Assembly: GCA_016866385.1 (NCBI GenBank)
Contig: VGMU01000029.1
Coordinates: 1 to 32,091, forward strand
Length of the DNA: 32,091 nt
Source of the DNA: Bacteroidota bacterium
GTDB taxonomy: Bacteria; Bacteroidota; Bacteroidia; Cytophagales; Cyclobacteriaceae
Direction: 5' to 3'
The translations under genes and the position numbers were made by a program. Under the pieces are notes generated by a model, which saw only the letters and a list, made by a program, of their open reading frames with translations, was not told where the DNA came from and did not search any database. This document shows, piece by piece, positions 7,888 through 16,500 of this stretch (positions within the stretch are counted from its first letter, which is position 1; each line of letters begins with the position of its first letter).

Positions 7888-8067
7888 ATGAAATCAAAGA
7901 CTCCCAAAACTCTCCCACCCGAAACAGTAGAATGGGACCTGAGCCAACCGTTTGGAGTGCTTCCTCAGGATCTCCCTTTATCGCATAACTTGGGCTGCGT
8001 ACGCGCTCCTGCTGCTAAAAAAGAGCCCAAGCCAGGTGATTCGGATACTCCGAATTCAAAAAAGTAA
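7888..8067 (+). CDS. Small hypothetical protein (59 aa)
   Basis: A 59-residue soluble protein starting MKSKTPKTLPPETVEWDL, with a central QPFGVLPQDLPLSHNLGCV motif and a charged Lys/Pro-rich tail. The pattern of aromatic-Gly-x-Leu-Pro followed by Asn-Leu-Gly-Cys looks like a conserved short motif and not random sequence. The single Cys could be functional. I cannot name a family with confidence. It is divergent from the MutS-like gene and convergent with the methyltransferase, whose stop is 5 nt away. The open frame extends further upstream, but the internal ATG at 7888 lies clear of the MutS-like promoter. Confidence 0.55.
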   Translation: MKSKTPKTLPPETVEWDLSQPFGVLPQDLPLSHNLGCVRAPAAKKEPKPGDSDTPNSKK

Positions 8068-8071
8068 GTTC

Positions 8072-8776
8072 TCAGACATACACACAAATCTGCCAGCGGA
8101 ACGCCCAGCGCCAGCGAATGTGAACTTCATTCAGGCCCGCCCGCTTGAAAATAGACTCCCAATCGTTTTTCCTAAAACTCCGAAGTACCGACAAAGCTGC
8201 ATCGTGCTGCACCATGGGGGACTTGCTAAACCAGCGGGTCAGTCCTTTGATGGAATAGTAGGCCAAGGGATGGCGGTGGAGGTCGTTGATCACAATGGCG
8301 AGCCGCACCTTTTGCTTCAAGCCTTGAAAGAGGACGACGAGTTCCTCGTCCGTAAAATGATGGGTAAAGAGCGTGCAGGTAGCCATATCCACCTGCTCTT
8401 CAAAGAATGCGGGGTCAAAGACATTGGCTACTTGCCAGCGGATCCCTTGAAGCCGCTGCTGGCGCTGCTGGGCAAGTGCGATGGTATGCGCATTCGCATC
8501 TGTCCCAATCAACTGCATCGAAACCTGCTTTTGCTTGGCCCAATCCTGCATCACGGCGAGCATATCTCCCCCACCGCAGCCTAAGTCTACCACGCTGTAC
8601 TGATCTTGAGGAAAGCGCTGTACCACCTCATTCAATCCCTGGGTGGTGACTTTATTTCCACCCAACCAGCGGTTGATGGTCTTCAGCTCCCGGAGGGTCT
8701 GCTCCAAGACGGGTCCTGAGCAGTCCAGGTCGTCCATGATTTCCTTTTCGCAGGAGCGCTGTGCAAACCTACTCAT
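8072..8776 (-). CDS. SAM-dependent methyltransferase of the type III PKS locus
   Basis: A 234-residue class I methyltransferase. SAM-binding motif I is VVDLGCGGGDM near residues 62-72, with the acidic ribose-binding residue in LIGTDAN near 90 and a later FTHHF segment. The N-terminus (MDDLDCSGPVLEQTLREL, from residue 14) is typical of methyltransferases found beside type III PKS genes in Bacteroidetes, to my memory. Its start codon overlaps the PKS stop (ATGA), so the two are translationally coupled. The likely substrate is the hydroxyl or ring carbon of the PKS product, by analogy with BpsB of Bacillus and SrsB of Streptomyces, which O-methylate alkylpyrones and alkylresorcinols. This is inference from context. 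Confidence 0.85.
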   Translation of the reverse strand: MSRFAQRSCEKEIMDDLDCSGPVLEQTLRELKTINRWLGGNKVTTQGLNEVVQRFPQDQYSVVDLGCGGGDMLAVMQDWAKQKQVSMQLIGTDANAHTIALAQQRQQRLQGIRWQVANVFDPAFFEEQVDMATCTLFTHHFTDEELVVLFQGLKQKVRLAIVINDLHRHPLAYYSIKGLTRWFSKSPMVQHDAALSVLRSFRKNDWESIFKRAGLNEVHIRWRWAFRWQICVYV

Positions 8777-9852
8777 CGCTTCTCGTAGTGGGTGGTTTCT
8801 AAGGTCAAGCCCGGGCCAAAACCCAAGGCGAGAATATCTCCATAAATGGTAGAATCCTGCAGCATGCGCTCCAAAACAAATAAAATGCTGACCGAAGACA
8901 TGTTGCCACAGGTGCGCAATACCTCCAAGGCATGGCGATTTACTTCAGCTGGGAGCCCAAAAGCTTCCTGCACCTGGAGCAAAATCTGCTTGCCTCCAGG
9001 ATGTATAGCCACATGCTGCACCTGTGAAAAATTGAACTTTTCTTCAAAAAGATCTCGTAATCGACGAATGCCTTGGTTGAGCAGGGATGGAATATACTGG
9101 CTGAGTCGCATCTCAAATCCAAAGTCTCCAATTTTCCAGGCCATGTCCTTTTCTCCCTCCCAAAGTACCTCACTAAAGTAATTTTTGATCTGTAATCCTT
9201 GATCAGATTTCGTCACCAAGGCTGCAGCAGCCCCATCTCCAAAAAGGGAATTGGCCAGGAGATTGTCTTCTGTAAATTCTTTTTGAAAATGCAGCGTACA
9301 GAGTTCTACCGATACCACCAACACTCGTGCTTTGGGGTTGGCTTTTACGAGTTGATCGGCAAGCCTTATCCCCGTAAATGCTGCATAGCACCCCATAAAA
9401 TGGATAGCATATCGCTCCACAGCGCTAGGGATCCCCAATCGACGAATAAGGTCCAGTTCTACTCCTGGAGCTACCATCCCCGTGCAGGAAACTAAAATCA
9501 GGTGGGAAATAGCAGAGGATTCTACCCCTGCTTGCTCCAAGGCATTCTTTGCCGCATGGGCTGCCAAAATGGGGGCCTGATTTTCAAATACTTCCATCCT
9601 CGCTCGTGTTCCCGGAAAGGGAAGAAGGGCCGCATTGTTGGGGAAAAAGGTGAAGTCTTTAAATTCTTTTTTTTCAAAATCCTCCAACACACTGTAACGA
9701 AAATCAATACCCGATTTGCGATATAAAAAATCTAGTTTTCTCGCCTCCTCAGGGCTCACTTGGTGAGCTTTTTGCATAAAGCGGGAAATTTCTTCCTGAG
9801 GAATGGGACTTCCCGGATTGGAAAGGCCAATACTAACGATACTTGAATTCAT
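8773..9852 (-). CDS. Type III polyketide synthase (chalcone/stilbene synthase family)
   Basis: A 359-residue homodimeric-type ketosynthase. The catalytic triad is visible: Cys in HFMGCYAAF near residue 152, His in IHPGGKQIL near 288 and Asn in RTCGNMSS near 321. The active-site surroundings (SLFGDGAAAALV near 205, LALGFGPGLTLE at the C-terminus, in place of plant GFGPG) are of the family. It should condense malonyl-CoA units on a starter acyl-CoA, probably fatty, to form an alkylpyrone, alkylresorcinol or related phenolic. First gene of a PKS-methyltransferase operon; 78 bp separate it from the divergent UbiA gene. Starter and product cannot be read from the sequence. Confidence 0.95.
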   Translation of the reverse strand: MNSSIVSIGLSNPGSPIPQEEISRFMQKAHQVSPEEARKLDFLYRKSGIDFRYSVLEDFEKKEFKDFTFFPNNAALLPFPGTRARMEVFENQAPILAAHAAKNALEQAGVESSAISHLILVSCTGMVAPGVELDLIRRLGIPSAVERYAIHFMGCYAAFTGIRLADQLVKANPKARVLVVSVELCTLHFQKEFTEDNLLANSLFGDGAAAALVTKSDQGLQIKNYFSEVLWEGEKDMAWKIGDFGFEMRLSQYIPSLLNQGIRRLRDLFEEKFNFSQVQHVAIHPGGKQILLQVQEAFGLPAEVNRHALEVLRTCGNMSSVSILFVLERMLQDSTIYGDILALGFGPGLTLETTHYEKR

Positions 9853-9930
9853 GGAATCAAGTTACAGAAATAGTTCTAATTTAGCCGTAAAGAAGGTATA
9901 TTCTCCAACCGCTTTACCATCCTTTGCGCC
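9853..9930. promoter_or_regulatory. Divergent promoter region PKS / UbiA
   Basis: A 78-bp AT-rich gap between the divergent PKS and UbiA genes must carry both promoters. Toward the PKS there is TAACTTGA (one mismatch to TAnnTTTG) a few bases before the ATG; toward UbiA there is ATCCTTTG just before the ATG. Neither is a perfect match. The compact arrangement suggests co-regulation. Confidence 0.35.
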
Positions 9931-10824
9931 ATGATTTCTAGATCCACTCTTTTACACCTTCGCGTCCCTTTTTCCTTCTTTTTGATGCCCGTTTTTTTCT
10001 TTGCTTTGGCTTTGACGCCCAACCACAACGAAATGCGCATGCTCCTCGTTTTTTTGAGCCTCCATCTTTTTTTGTACCCTAGTAGCAACGGCTATAACAG
10101 TTACTTCGATAAGGATGAAGAAAGTATTGGAGGACTAAAACGCCCCCCCAAAGTGACCAAGGATCTCTACGGGGTTTCTCTTGTTTTTTTTGTCCTAGCA
10201 TTGGCATTAGGCGCATGGATCAATCTTCACTTTGCCAGCATGATGGCCCTCTATGGATTAGTCAGTATGGCATACAGCCACCCCTCCATTCGATTGAAAA
10301 AATATCCTTGGATCAGCTGGATCATCGCTGGACTCTTTCAGGGCTATTTTACCTTTGCCATGGCCTACGCAGGGCTGAGCAATTTAGGTTGGGAAGTACT
10401 CTTCAAAACTCACGTGCTACTACCAGGAGTTTTGAGTAGCCTGTTGCTTTGGGGCAACTACCCCCTCACTCAAGTCTACCAGCATCGAGAAGATGCCCGC
10501 AGAGGAGATCGCACCTTGAGCTTGGTTTTAGGTGCCAAAGGGACCTTCCTTTTTTCAGGCCTCTTTTTTGCACTGGGTGCTGCAGCCTTTACTTGGTATT
10601 TTCTAGAAAAAAATCAAGCCCAAATTCTTACCTATTATTGGGCGGCCATGGCTCCCATCGCTCTATTTTTTTTAGTCTGGATGGGATTGGTTTTTCGACA
10701 GCCGGTTAAATTCTCGACCTACAGCTGGGCCATGGGCATGAATTTTCTGTCTGCCATTTCACTGAACGCCTTCTTTATCTTTTATTTCCTTGAGAATACC
10801 CAAATCCTACAAGTCTTTGGGTAG
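9931..10824 (+). CDS. UbiA family prenyltransferase
   Basis: A 297-residue integral membrane protein with about eight to nine hydrophobic segments. Both Asp-rich motifs of the UbiA superfamily are present: NGYNSYFDKDEESIGG (NxxxDxD type, near residues 53-68) and YQHREDARRGDRTL (near 186-199), which bind Mg2+ and the prenyl diphosphate. It would attach an isoprenoid to an aromatic acceptor. Close to MenA/UbiA in layout, but its position beside the type III PKS, methyltransferase and FAD enzyme points to a secondary product, not menaquinone. It converges with the FAD gene, the stop codons being 3 nt apart. Long T runs in the coding strand reflect Phe/Leu richness. Confidence 0.92.
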   Translation: MISRSTLLHLRVPFSFFLMPVFFFALALTPNHNEMRMLLVFLSLHLFLYPSSNGYNSYFDKDEESIGGLKRPPKVTKDLYGVSLVFFVLALALGAWINLHFASMMALYGLVSMAYSHPSIRLKKYPWISWIIAGLFQGYFTFAMAYAGLSNLGWEVLFKTHVLLPGVLSSLLLWGNYPLTQVYQHREDARRGDRTLSLVLGAKGTFLFSGLFFALGAAAFTWYFLEKNQAQILTYYWAAMAPIALFFLVWMGLVFRQPVKFSTYSWAMGMNFLSAISLNAFFIFYFLENTQILQVFG

Positions 10825-10827
10825 TCC

Positions 10828-11952
10828 CTAGAAGGATTGGCCGTGCGTATTTTTAAGTAAGAACCTGGCCACAGGAGGCAGATGGGTGATTAAGTTTCTA
10901 GCTATAATTGAGCCCCTTCCCGAACCAAATAGGCCTTGAATCGCCCTCCCAATCCCCAGTCTCTGGTAAAATTGAGCATTCCACAGGCTAGTATATCGCA
11001 GCTCTACCTCTAGACGAGTACCCCCTAGAGCCAAGACTTCGGTGCAAAGTTTTGCCGAATGCATGGCCATGGCCATTCCGTTACCACACAGTGGGGTAAT
11101 CAAGCCTGCGGCATCCCCAAGCATAAGCAGGTGATTTTCGACGGGCAATTTGCGCTCGAAATTGATTTCATTGATGACTTCAGGTTTGTCAAAGAGGAAT
11201 TCACTTTCTCTAAAAATGCTCTCCAAAAGCGGATTTTTCCAAAGGATTTGCTTTTCCATCTCCTCTATGCTTCCATATTCCCTGAGTTGCTCCCTGCTCC
11301 CTAGGTAGCAAAGGTTGAATTTTTCCTCTTCGATGGCATTGATCCCACAGTAGCCTCCATTAAAATTATGCAAGGCAACCGTTTCTCGGGACCAAGAAGT
11401 GCGGATATGGTACTTGACCCCAATGTAGGGACTACGCTGCCCAAAAAATTTTCTTCCCATGACTTGATCCAACTTGCTTCGCTTACCAAATGCCCCTAAG
11501 ACGTAGTAGGCTTGCCTTTCCTGGAAATCGGACAAACTTACTCGGAAGAGGTCCTCTTGGGCATCAAAGTAAAGGTCGGAGACTTGAACCCCTGTAATCA
11601 CCTCCACCCCCTGCCGTATGGCCAGTCGGTAAAGCCATTCGTCAAAAACATATCGGCTGATACCAAAACCTCCCAAGTCAAGAGGCATGGTGATGGATTT
11701 TCCTTGGGTATCTGAAAATTCAAATTTTCGGATTTGAGGCAAGTCTATTCCAAGCGGATATAACTCATTTCTTTTTAAGAAGTCCATCACCTCGTTGGAA
11801 ACGTACTCCCCACACACCCTATGGAAGGGATAAGTCTTTTTTTCTACTAGGGTGACTGGGAATCCTTTTTGAACCAAAAGGAGCGATGCCACTAGGCCCG
11901 CAAGCCCTCCACCCACAATAAGTACCTCTTGATTTCTGTAATTCAATGCCAT
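10828..11952 (-). CDS. FAD-dependent oxidoreductase (geranylgeranyl reductase/PHBH-like)
   Basis: A 374-residue flavoprotein of the PHBH/geranylgeranyl reductase superfamily. The N-terminal Rossmann motif is VLIVGGGLAGLVASLLL (residues ~10-26), then KKTYPFHRVCGEYVS with the conserved Cys-Gly-Glu of the GGR group, and a C-terminal FAD motif LMLGDAAGLITPLCGNGMAM near 277-296. It could hydroxylate an aromatic ring to a quinol, as SrsC does in Streptomyces, or reduce prenyl double bonds; the CGE and GNGM segments lean toward the GGR-like group. The start ATG at 11952 was preferred because only it places the Rossmann fold directly at the N-terminus; the open frame begins 17 codons earlier. Confidence 0.88.
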   Translation of the reverse strand: MALNYRNQEVLIVGGGLAGLVASLLLVQKGFPVTLVEKKTYPFHRVCGEYVSNEVMDFLKRNELYPLGIDLPQIRKFEFSDTQGKSITMPLDLGGFGISRYVFDEWLYRLAIRQGVEVITGVQVSDLYFDAQEDLFRVSLSDFQERQAYYVLGAFGKRSKLDQVMGRKFFGQRSPYIGVKYHIRTSWSRETVALHNFNGGYCGINAIEEEKFNLCYLGSREQLREYGSIEEMEKQILWKNPLLESIFRESEFLFDKPEVINEINFERKLPVENHLLMLGDAAGLITPLCGNGMAMAMHSAKLCTEVLALGGTRLEVELRYTSLWNAQFYQRLGIGRAIQGLFGSGRGSIIARNLITHLPPVARFLLKNTHGQSF

Positions 11953-12051
11953 TAAATTTAGGATGCGACCGCCTGTCAAAAAATAACTTATTTGAATGGC
12001 CAAACACTATCCTTTGGAAGTTAGTATATTTTGCAAAAAAATAGAAACATC

Positions 12052-14589
12052 ATGAATTCACCCATTTACAAGTTGCTGAAGAATACCACCCTGGCCCTAG
12101 CCCTGCTCGCTGCATTGGTACAGTCAGAGGATTCTTTTGCTCAAAGAAAAAAGAAAAATGATCCTGCGCCTGCTGCGGCACCTCCTGCAGCTCCTAGACC
12201 AGGAGCTACTCCTCCGGCCAATGGACCCAAACCTTACAAAGAGGTCATCACGGCCAAAGCCAAAACCAAAGCAGGGTTATTTAAAGTCCATCAAGTAGAA
12301 GACAAGTATTTTTACGAAATCCCAGACTCCCTACTGGGAAGAGACATGTTGATGGTCATACGCATCGCAAAAACTGCCGATGGAATCGGCTATGGTGGAG
12401 AAAATACCACCAGCATGATGGTAAGATGGGAAAAAAATCAAGACGATATCCTGCTCAAAGTGGTTTCTCTAAACAATTTTGCTGCAGATTCTTTGCCCAT
12501 TTCCATGGCGGTCAAGGCCTCCAACTTAGAACCTCTGCTTCAAAAATTCCCCATCAAGTCCAGGAAAACAGACTCTACGGGGACGGTGATTGATGCTACA
12601 GACCTATTTGTGAAGGACAATCAAGCCCTAGGCTTGGATCGCAATAGAAGAACTCAGTACCGTGTCACCCGTCTAGACAACGAACGTTCCTATATCCAAC
12701 ACATCCATACCTATCCCATCAACGTGGAAGCTCGATATGTCTTGACCTATGCAGCTTCTGAGCCCCCCTCGAATAGTGTCACTGGTCTAATTACCTTGGA
12801 GATGAATGCTTCTATGGTACTCCTTCCCAAAGAACCCATGATGCAGCGATTGGCGGATCAGCGGGTGGGCTGGTTTGCTAGGTCCTATGTGGACTATGGA
12901 GCAGACGAACAAAAAGCAAGCACCCGTAGGTACCTCGACCGATGGAGACTGGAAGTTAAACCAGAAGACCGAGAGAAATTTGCCCGTGGGGAATTGGTAG
13001 AGCCAGTTAAGCCCATCGTGTATTACATTGATCCAGCTACCCCAAGCAAGTGGGTTCCCTACTTGAAGCAGGGCGTAGAAGATTGGCAAAAGGCCTTTGA
13101 GGCAGCAGGATTTAAAAATGCCATCCTCGCCAAGGAAGCTCCAAGCCCAAAGGAAGATCCTAGTTGGAGCCCAGAGGATGCGCGATTTTCGGTGATCCGG
13201 TATTTTGCTTCTGATATTCAAAATGCCTACGGTCCGCACGTATCTGATCCTCGTTCGGGAGAAATCATCGAATCGGATATTGGATGGTATCACAACGTGA
13301 TGAATCTGCTTAGAAACTGGTATTTCATTCAAACCGCCGCCATCAATCCAGATGCCCGCAGTGTAAAATTTGATGACGAGGTCATGGGAAGATTGATCCG
13401 CTTTGTATCGGCACATGAAGTAGGTCATACCCTAGGTCTACCACACAATTTTGCTTCTTCGGTAGCCTATCCAGTTGAAAAACTCAGGGACCCAGAGTTT
13501 ACCAAAGCCTTTGGTACGGCTCCTTCCATTATGGACTATGCCCGATTCAACTATATTGCCCAACCTGAAGATAAGGGCGTAAGCCTCATGCCAGACGTAG
13601 GACCCTACGATAAATATGCCATCATGTGGGGATACAAACCTATTTTAGGAGCCAGTACCCCAGAAGAAGAACTTGCCACTCTAGATCAATGGATCTTGGA
13701 GAAAAAGGGCGATCCAGTGTACCGCTACGGACGTCAAGGAAATAACTATGATCCTACCACCCAATCCGAAGATTTGGGAGACAATGCCATCACGGCATCT
13801 GAATACGGAATCAAAAATCTACAGCGCATACTCCCCAATTTAATGGAATGGACCGCTGAGAAAGAGAAGCCCTACAAAGCATACGAAGACTTAGAAGAAA
13901 TGTACGGTCAGGTGATCGGACAATTTAACCGCTACATGGGCCATGTACGCACCCATGTGGGAGGAGTTACTGAAATTTACAAATCCTCAGGTCAAGGGGA
14001 AGCGATCTATACCCATACCAGCAAAGAAAAGCAAAAAGCTGCAGTGGAGTTTATCAACAAGCAACTCTTTGCTACACCTAGTTGGCTTACGGACGAGGCC
14101 ATCATCTCTAGAACAGAAGATTTTGGAGCTTTAGAGCGCATCCGCGGCATTCAAGTAGGTACCCTCAACGGCATTTTGGAATGGGGACGATTGGGTCGGG
14201 TGATAGAAAACGAAGCCTTAAATGGAATCCAAGCCTATAAAATCACCGAACTCTTTGATGACCTTAGAAAAGGGATTTGGACAGAATTGGCTACAGGAAA
14301 AACCATAGATGTACACCGAAGAGCATTGCAACGGGCTCATATCGAGAGGCTTGAACTCTTATTGACCGGTTCGGTAGCCCCACTTCCGGCTCAATTTAGA
14401 GGATTTGCAGGTACACAAATCAATGCCTCCCAATCTGATATCCGCCCCATGGCACGCGGAGAATTAAAGACGCTTCAAAGCCAAATCAGAGCTGCCATTG
14501 GCAGAACATCGGACCGGATGAGCAAACTTCACCTGGAGGATGCGAACGAGCGCATCAACAAGATCCTGAAGGAATCTTCTGGAGAGTAA
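12052..14589 (+). CDS. Exported zinc-dependent metalloprotease (DUF5117/DUF5118 type)
   Basis: An 845-residue secreted protein with a signal peptide (KNTTLALALLAALVQSEDSFA) followed by a Pro/Ala-rich linker. The metzincin zinc motif HEVGHTLGLPH lies at residues 455-465 (HExxHxxGxxH), with a Met in SIMDYARFNYI downstream serving as the Met-turn. The N-terminal third matches the DUF5118/DUF5117 layout (SLLGRDMLMVIRIA, then MMVRWEKN and a later beta-rich part), and the C-terminus is helical. The family is abundant in Bacteroidetes and Gemmatimonadetes; substrate unknown. The ATG at 12052 was chosen over a TTG seven codons upstream. A strong terminator follows the stop. Confidence 0.9.
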   Translation: MNSPIYKLLKNTTLALALLAALVQSEDSFAQRKKKNDPAPAAAPPAAPRPGATPPANGPKPYKEVITAKAKTKAGLFKVHQVEDKYFYEIPDSLLGRDMLMVIRIAKTADGIGYGGENTTSMMVRWEKNQDDILLKVVSLNNFAADSLPISMAVKASNLEPLLQKFPIKSRKTDSTGTVIDATDLFVKDNQALGLDRNRRTQYRVTRLDNERSYIQHIHTYPINVEARYVLTYAASEPPSNSVTGLITLEMNASMVLLPKEPMMQRLADQRVGWFARSYVDYGADEQKASTRRYLDRWRLEVKPEDREKFARGELVEPVKPIVYYIDPATPSKWVPYLKQGVEDWQKAFEAAGFKNAILAKEAPSPKEDPSWSPEDARFSVIRYFASDIQNAYGPHVSDPRSGEIIESDIGWYHNVMNLLRNWYFIQTAAINPDARSVKFDDEVMGRLIRFVSAHEVGHTLGLPHNFASSVAYPVEKLRDPEFTKAFGTAPSIMDYARFNYIAQPEDKGVSLMPDVGPYDKYAIMWGYKPILGASTPEEELATLDQWILEKKGDPVYRYGRQGNNYDPTTQSEDLGDNAITASEYGIKNLQRILPNLMEWTAEKEKPYKAYEDLEEMYGQVIGQFNRYMGHVRTHVGGVTEIYKSSGQGEAIYTHTSKEKQKAAVEFINKQLFATPSWLTDEAIISRTEDFGALERIRGIQVGTLNGILEWGRLGRVIENEALNGIQAYKITELFDDLRKGIWTELATGKTIDVHRRALQRAHIERLELLLTGSVAPLPAQFRGFAGTQINASQSDIRPMARGELKTLQSQIRAAIGRTSDRMSKLHLEDANERINKILKESSGE

Positions 14590-14594
14590 ACTAG

Positions 14595-14623
14595 AAAGGG
14601 CGCCAAGTTGGCGCCCTTTTTTT
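14595..14623 (+). terminator. Intrinsic terminator after the metalloprotease
   Basis: Stem GGGCGCCAA/TTGGCGCCC with a one-base gap at the centre (effectively a shorter stem with a small loop) followed by seven Ts. Ends the metalloprotease transcript and separates it from the Fur-family gene. Confidence 0.9.
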
Positions 14624-14667
14624 CGCTTCCTGATTTTTTTGTTACTTTGAAAACCATTATTTCATTT

Positions 14668-15081
14668 ATGTCTACTCCGCTTCACATCTTAAAATCACAC
14701 TGCTTACGCATAACGGATTGCCGATTGGTGATTATTCAGGAGTTCCTAGATAAAAAAGTGGCACTCGCTCATGCGGATTTGGAGGACACCCTCAACAACA
14801 AGTTTGATCGGGTTACCATCTACCGTACTCTAAAGACATTTTTAGAAAAAGATCTGATTCACAAAGTTTTGGACGATAGCGGAGGGGCCAAATATGCTTT
14901 CTGCACCCATCACGAAGCTACCCATCAGCACAATCACGAGCACGTGCACTTCAAGTGTGAAAAATGCGAAGAAACCACCTGCTTGGAAAGTATTTCCTTA
15001 CCTCCTATTCCATTACCTAAAGGATTTGAAAAAAAGGAAATGAGCCTATTGGTGCAAGGTATCTGTGAAAAATGCCACTAG
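14668..15081 (+). CDS. Fur family transcriptional regulator (Zur/Fur-like)
   Basis: A 137-residue metal-responsive repressor. The winged-helix DNA-binding domain occupies residues ~1-80, with the recognition segment DRVTIYRTLKTF at 47-58. A His-rich stretch at 81-94 (HHEATHQHNHEHVH) and the structural zinc Cys pairs C97-x2-C100 and C133-x2-C136 match the Fur superfamily. Whether it senses iron, zinc or peroxide cannot be decided; the His-rich loop and Cys pairs are compatible with Zur. The start at 14668 was chosen because an upstream ATG at 14608 would put translation inside the terminator. The gene is short but complete and overlaps the next, convergent gene by 4 nt. Confidence 0.9.
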   Translation: MSTPLHILKSHCLRITDCRLVIIQEFLDKKVALAHADLEDTLNNKFDRVTIYRTLKTFLEKDLIHKVLDDSGGAKYAFCTHHEATHQHNHEHVHFKCEKCEETTCLESISLPPIPLPKGFEKKEMSLLVQGICEKCH

Positions 15082-15305
15082 TATCCTAGTTGGCTTGGAA
15101 CTCGCTCCTTGGGCTTTTTTAAAGAATCACTATACCACTCTACCCCTGGAGGTAGGTCCAAGGTAGGGGGAGTCTCCTTAGGTCTTTCCCCATCATCTGG
15201 ACCTTTGGGCTTTTGGCGTAGCCGCTTGACCCATAGCCCAAAGGCATAGCTGATTGCCACATAGGCAAACCCACACACCAACATATCGAGTACAGAACTT
15301 CCCAC
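15078..15305 (-). CDS. Small hypothetical membrane-anchored protein (75 aa)
   Basis: A 75-residue protein with one N-terminal hydrophobic helix (residues ~5-24, ending FGLWVKRLRQ) and a Pro/Lys/Glu-rich tail containing the segment DLPPGVEWYSDSLKKP. This type of single-span protein with a charged cytoplasmic tail is typical of short Cytophagales proteins, but I do not recognise a family. The start is GTG; an in-frame ATG seven codons later is an alternative. Tail-to-tail with the Fur gene, overlapping its last 4 nt. TAAATTTC (one mismatch to the -7 consensus) lies about 20 nt upstream. Confidence 0.6.
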   Translation of the reverse strand: MGSSVLDMLVCGFAYVAISYAFGLWVKRLRQKPKGPDDGERPKETPPTLDLPPGVEWYSDSLKKPKERVPSQLGY

Positions 15306-15439
15306 CTTATTTTTTTTGAAATTTACTGGTTTTCACATAAAAATCAAGGCAAGCCTAGGAGGAAGAGCTCAGATAGGCGCTCCTGCATTTGCTTAATCAA
15401 GGGGATAGGTAGATATTTGTCAGACTAATTTCTGTCTAG

Positions 15440-15913
15440 ATGATCATTAAAACCAAAAAATACCAACTCCCCACCACTACCTATATAAAAATGGGTTTGA
15501 TCTCTGTACTCAAAGAGCAATGGTGGGTCATATTAATCGCACTTGCCATTTGCTGTGGCTATTTTTGGATTGCTTCCTTTTGGTGGATAGGTGGAGCACT
15601 TATCGCCTACAGTTTGTACGTGTTATTCTGGGCTATCCAATTTACAGGAGTTACCCAGATGGAACAAAACAAACCTATTTTTCAAAAAATGGCCTATGAA
15701 ATTGATAGCCGTCAGATCCTCATGAAGATCAGTGTGAAAGAAGGGATGCCCGTACAATGGAACATGATCAAAAAAGCCGTAATCACCAAGGATGCTTTTG
15801 TGCTCTACCTTTCTAAAGCCCAATTCATCCACCTTCCTTTCCGAATTTTCAATTCAGACAACGATAAAAAATTTCTGGAGGCCATTCTCAAAAGAAAGGA
15901 ATATATCAAATAG
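15440..15913 (+). CDS. YcxB-like membrane protein
   Basis: A 157-residue protein beginning MIIKTKKYQLPTTTYIKMGL, with two adjacent transmembrane helices (residues ~29-67, rich in Trp/Ile/Ala) and a C-terminal soluble beta domain containing VQWNMIKKAVITKDAFVLYL. This order of N-terminal beta stretch, two-helix hairpin and C-terminal YcxB-like domain fits the YcxB-like family of unknown function. It precedes rlmH by 65 bp on the same strand, possibly co-transcribed. Confidence 0.75.
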   Translation: MIIKTKKYQLPTTTYIKMGLISVLKEQWWVILIALAICCGYFWIASFWWIGGALIAYSLYVLFWAIQFTGVTQMEQNKPIFQKMAYEIDSRQILMKISVKEGMPVQWNMIKKAVITKDAFVLYLSKAQFIHLPFRIFNSDNDKKFLEAILKRKEYIK

Positions 15914-15978
15914 CCAAACCTCAGGTAATTTTTCCCCTCCTTCCTACGGGAGGTCCCACCCTTTGACCTAGTCTACCT

Positions 15979-16452
15979 ATGCACATCAAACTTTTGGCCA
16001 TAGGAAAAACAGATCAAGGGGCCATTCAAGAACTGTTAGAAGATTATGCTCATCGCTTGAGCCATTATACCCGCTTTGAATTGGAAATTATTCCAGACCT
16101 CAAGCAAGCCAAGTCCCTAAGCGAAGCGCTACAAAAAGAAAAAGAAGGGGAAGCTTTTCTTAAAAAACTTAGTCCATCCGAAGAGGTTCACCTACTGGAC
16201 GAGCGAGGAAAATCCTATTCCTCTATGGAATTTTCTGAATTTTTGCAAAAAAAAATGAATGCAGGGGCCCGACAACTCACCCTTGTGCTAGGAGGTCCTT
16301 ATGGCTTCTCGGAAGCAGTCTATGCGCGGGCCAATGGAAAAATTTCTTTTTCAAAAATGACTTTCTCTCACCAAATGATTCGGCCTTTTGTGGTCGAACA
16401 ACTCTACCGCGCCTTTACCATCCTGCGCAACGAGGCCTACCATCACGAATAA
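15979..16452 (+). CDS. rlmH: 23S rRNA pseudouridine-1915 N3-methyltransferase RlmH
   Basis: A 157-residue SPOUT-class methyltransferase acting on 23S rRNA helix 69 of assembled ribosomes. The start MHIKLLAIGKTD, the SAM-binding knot loop LVLGGPYGFS near residues 103-112, MTFSHQMIRPF near 128-138 and the C-terminal EQLYRAFTILRNEAYHH are the family signatures. Length is exactly typical (155-160). It follows the YcxB-like gene. Confidence 0.97.
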   Translation: MHIKLLAIGKTDQGAIQELLEDYAHRLSHYTRFELEIIPDLKQAKSLSEALQKEKEGEAFLKKLSPSEEVHLLDERGKSYSSMEFSEFLQKKMNAGARQLTLVLGGPYGFSEAVYARANGKISFSKMTFSHQMIRPFVVEQLYRAFTILRNEAYHHE

Positions 16453-16500
16453 TTCTCCCTCAGCTTAGATTACCTAAAAGTTAATTTTTTATTCTATTTG

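Noticed and set aside
11953..12003. 17-codon upstream extension of the FAD enzyme
   Set aside because: The Rossmann motif follows directly from the internal ATG, and the extension has no family-like content.
14608..14667. N-terminal extension of the Fur-family protein from an earlier ATG
   Set aside because: It would begin within the T-tract hairpin of the previous gene and adds a hydrophobic stretch not found in Fur proteins.
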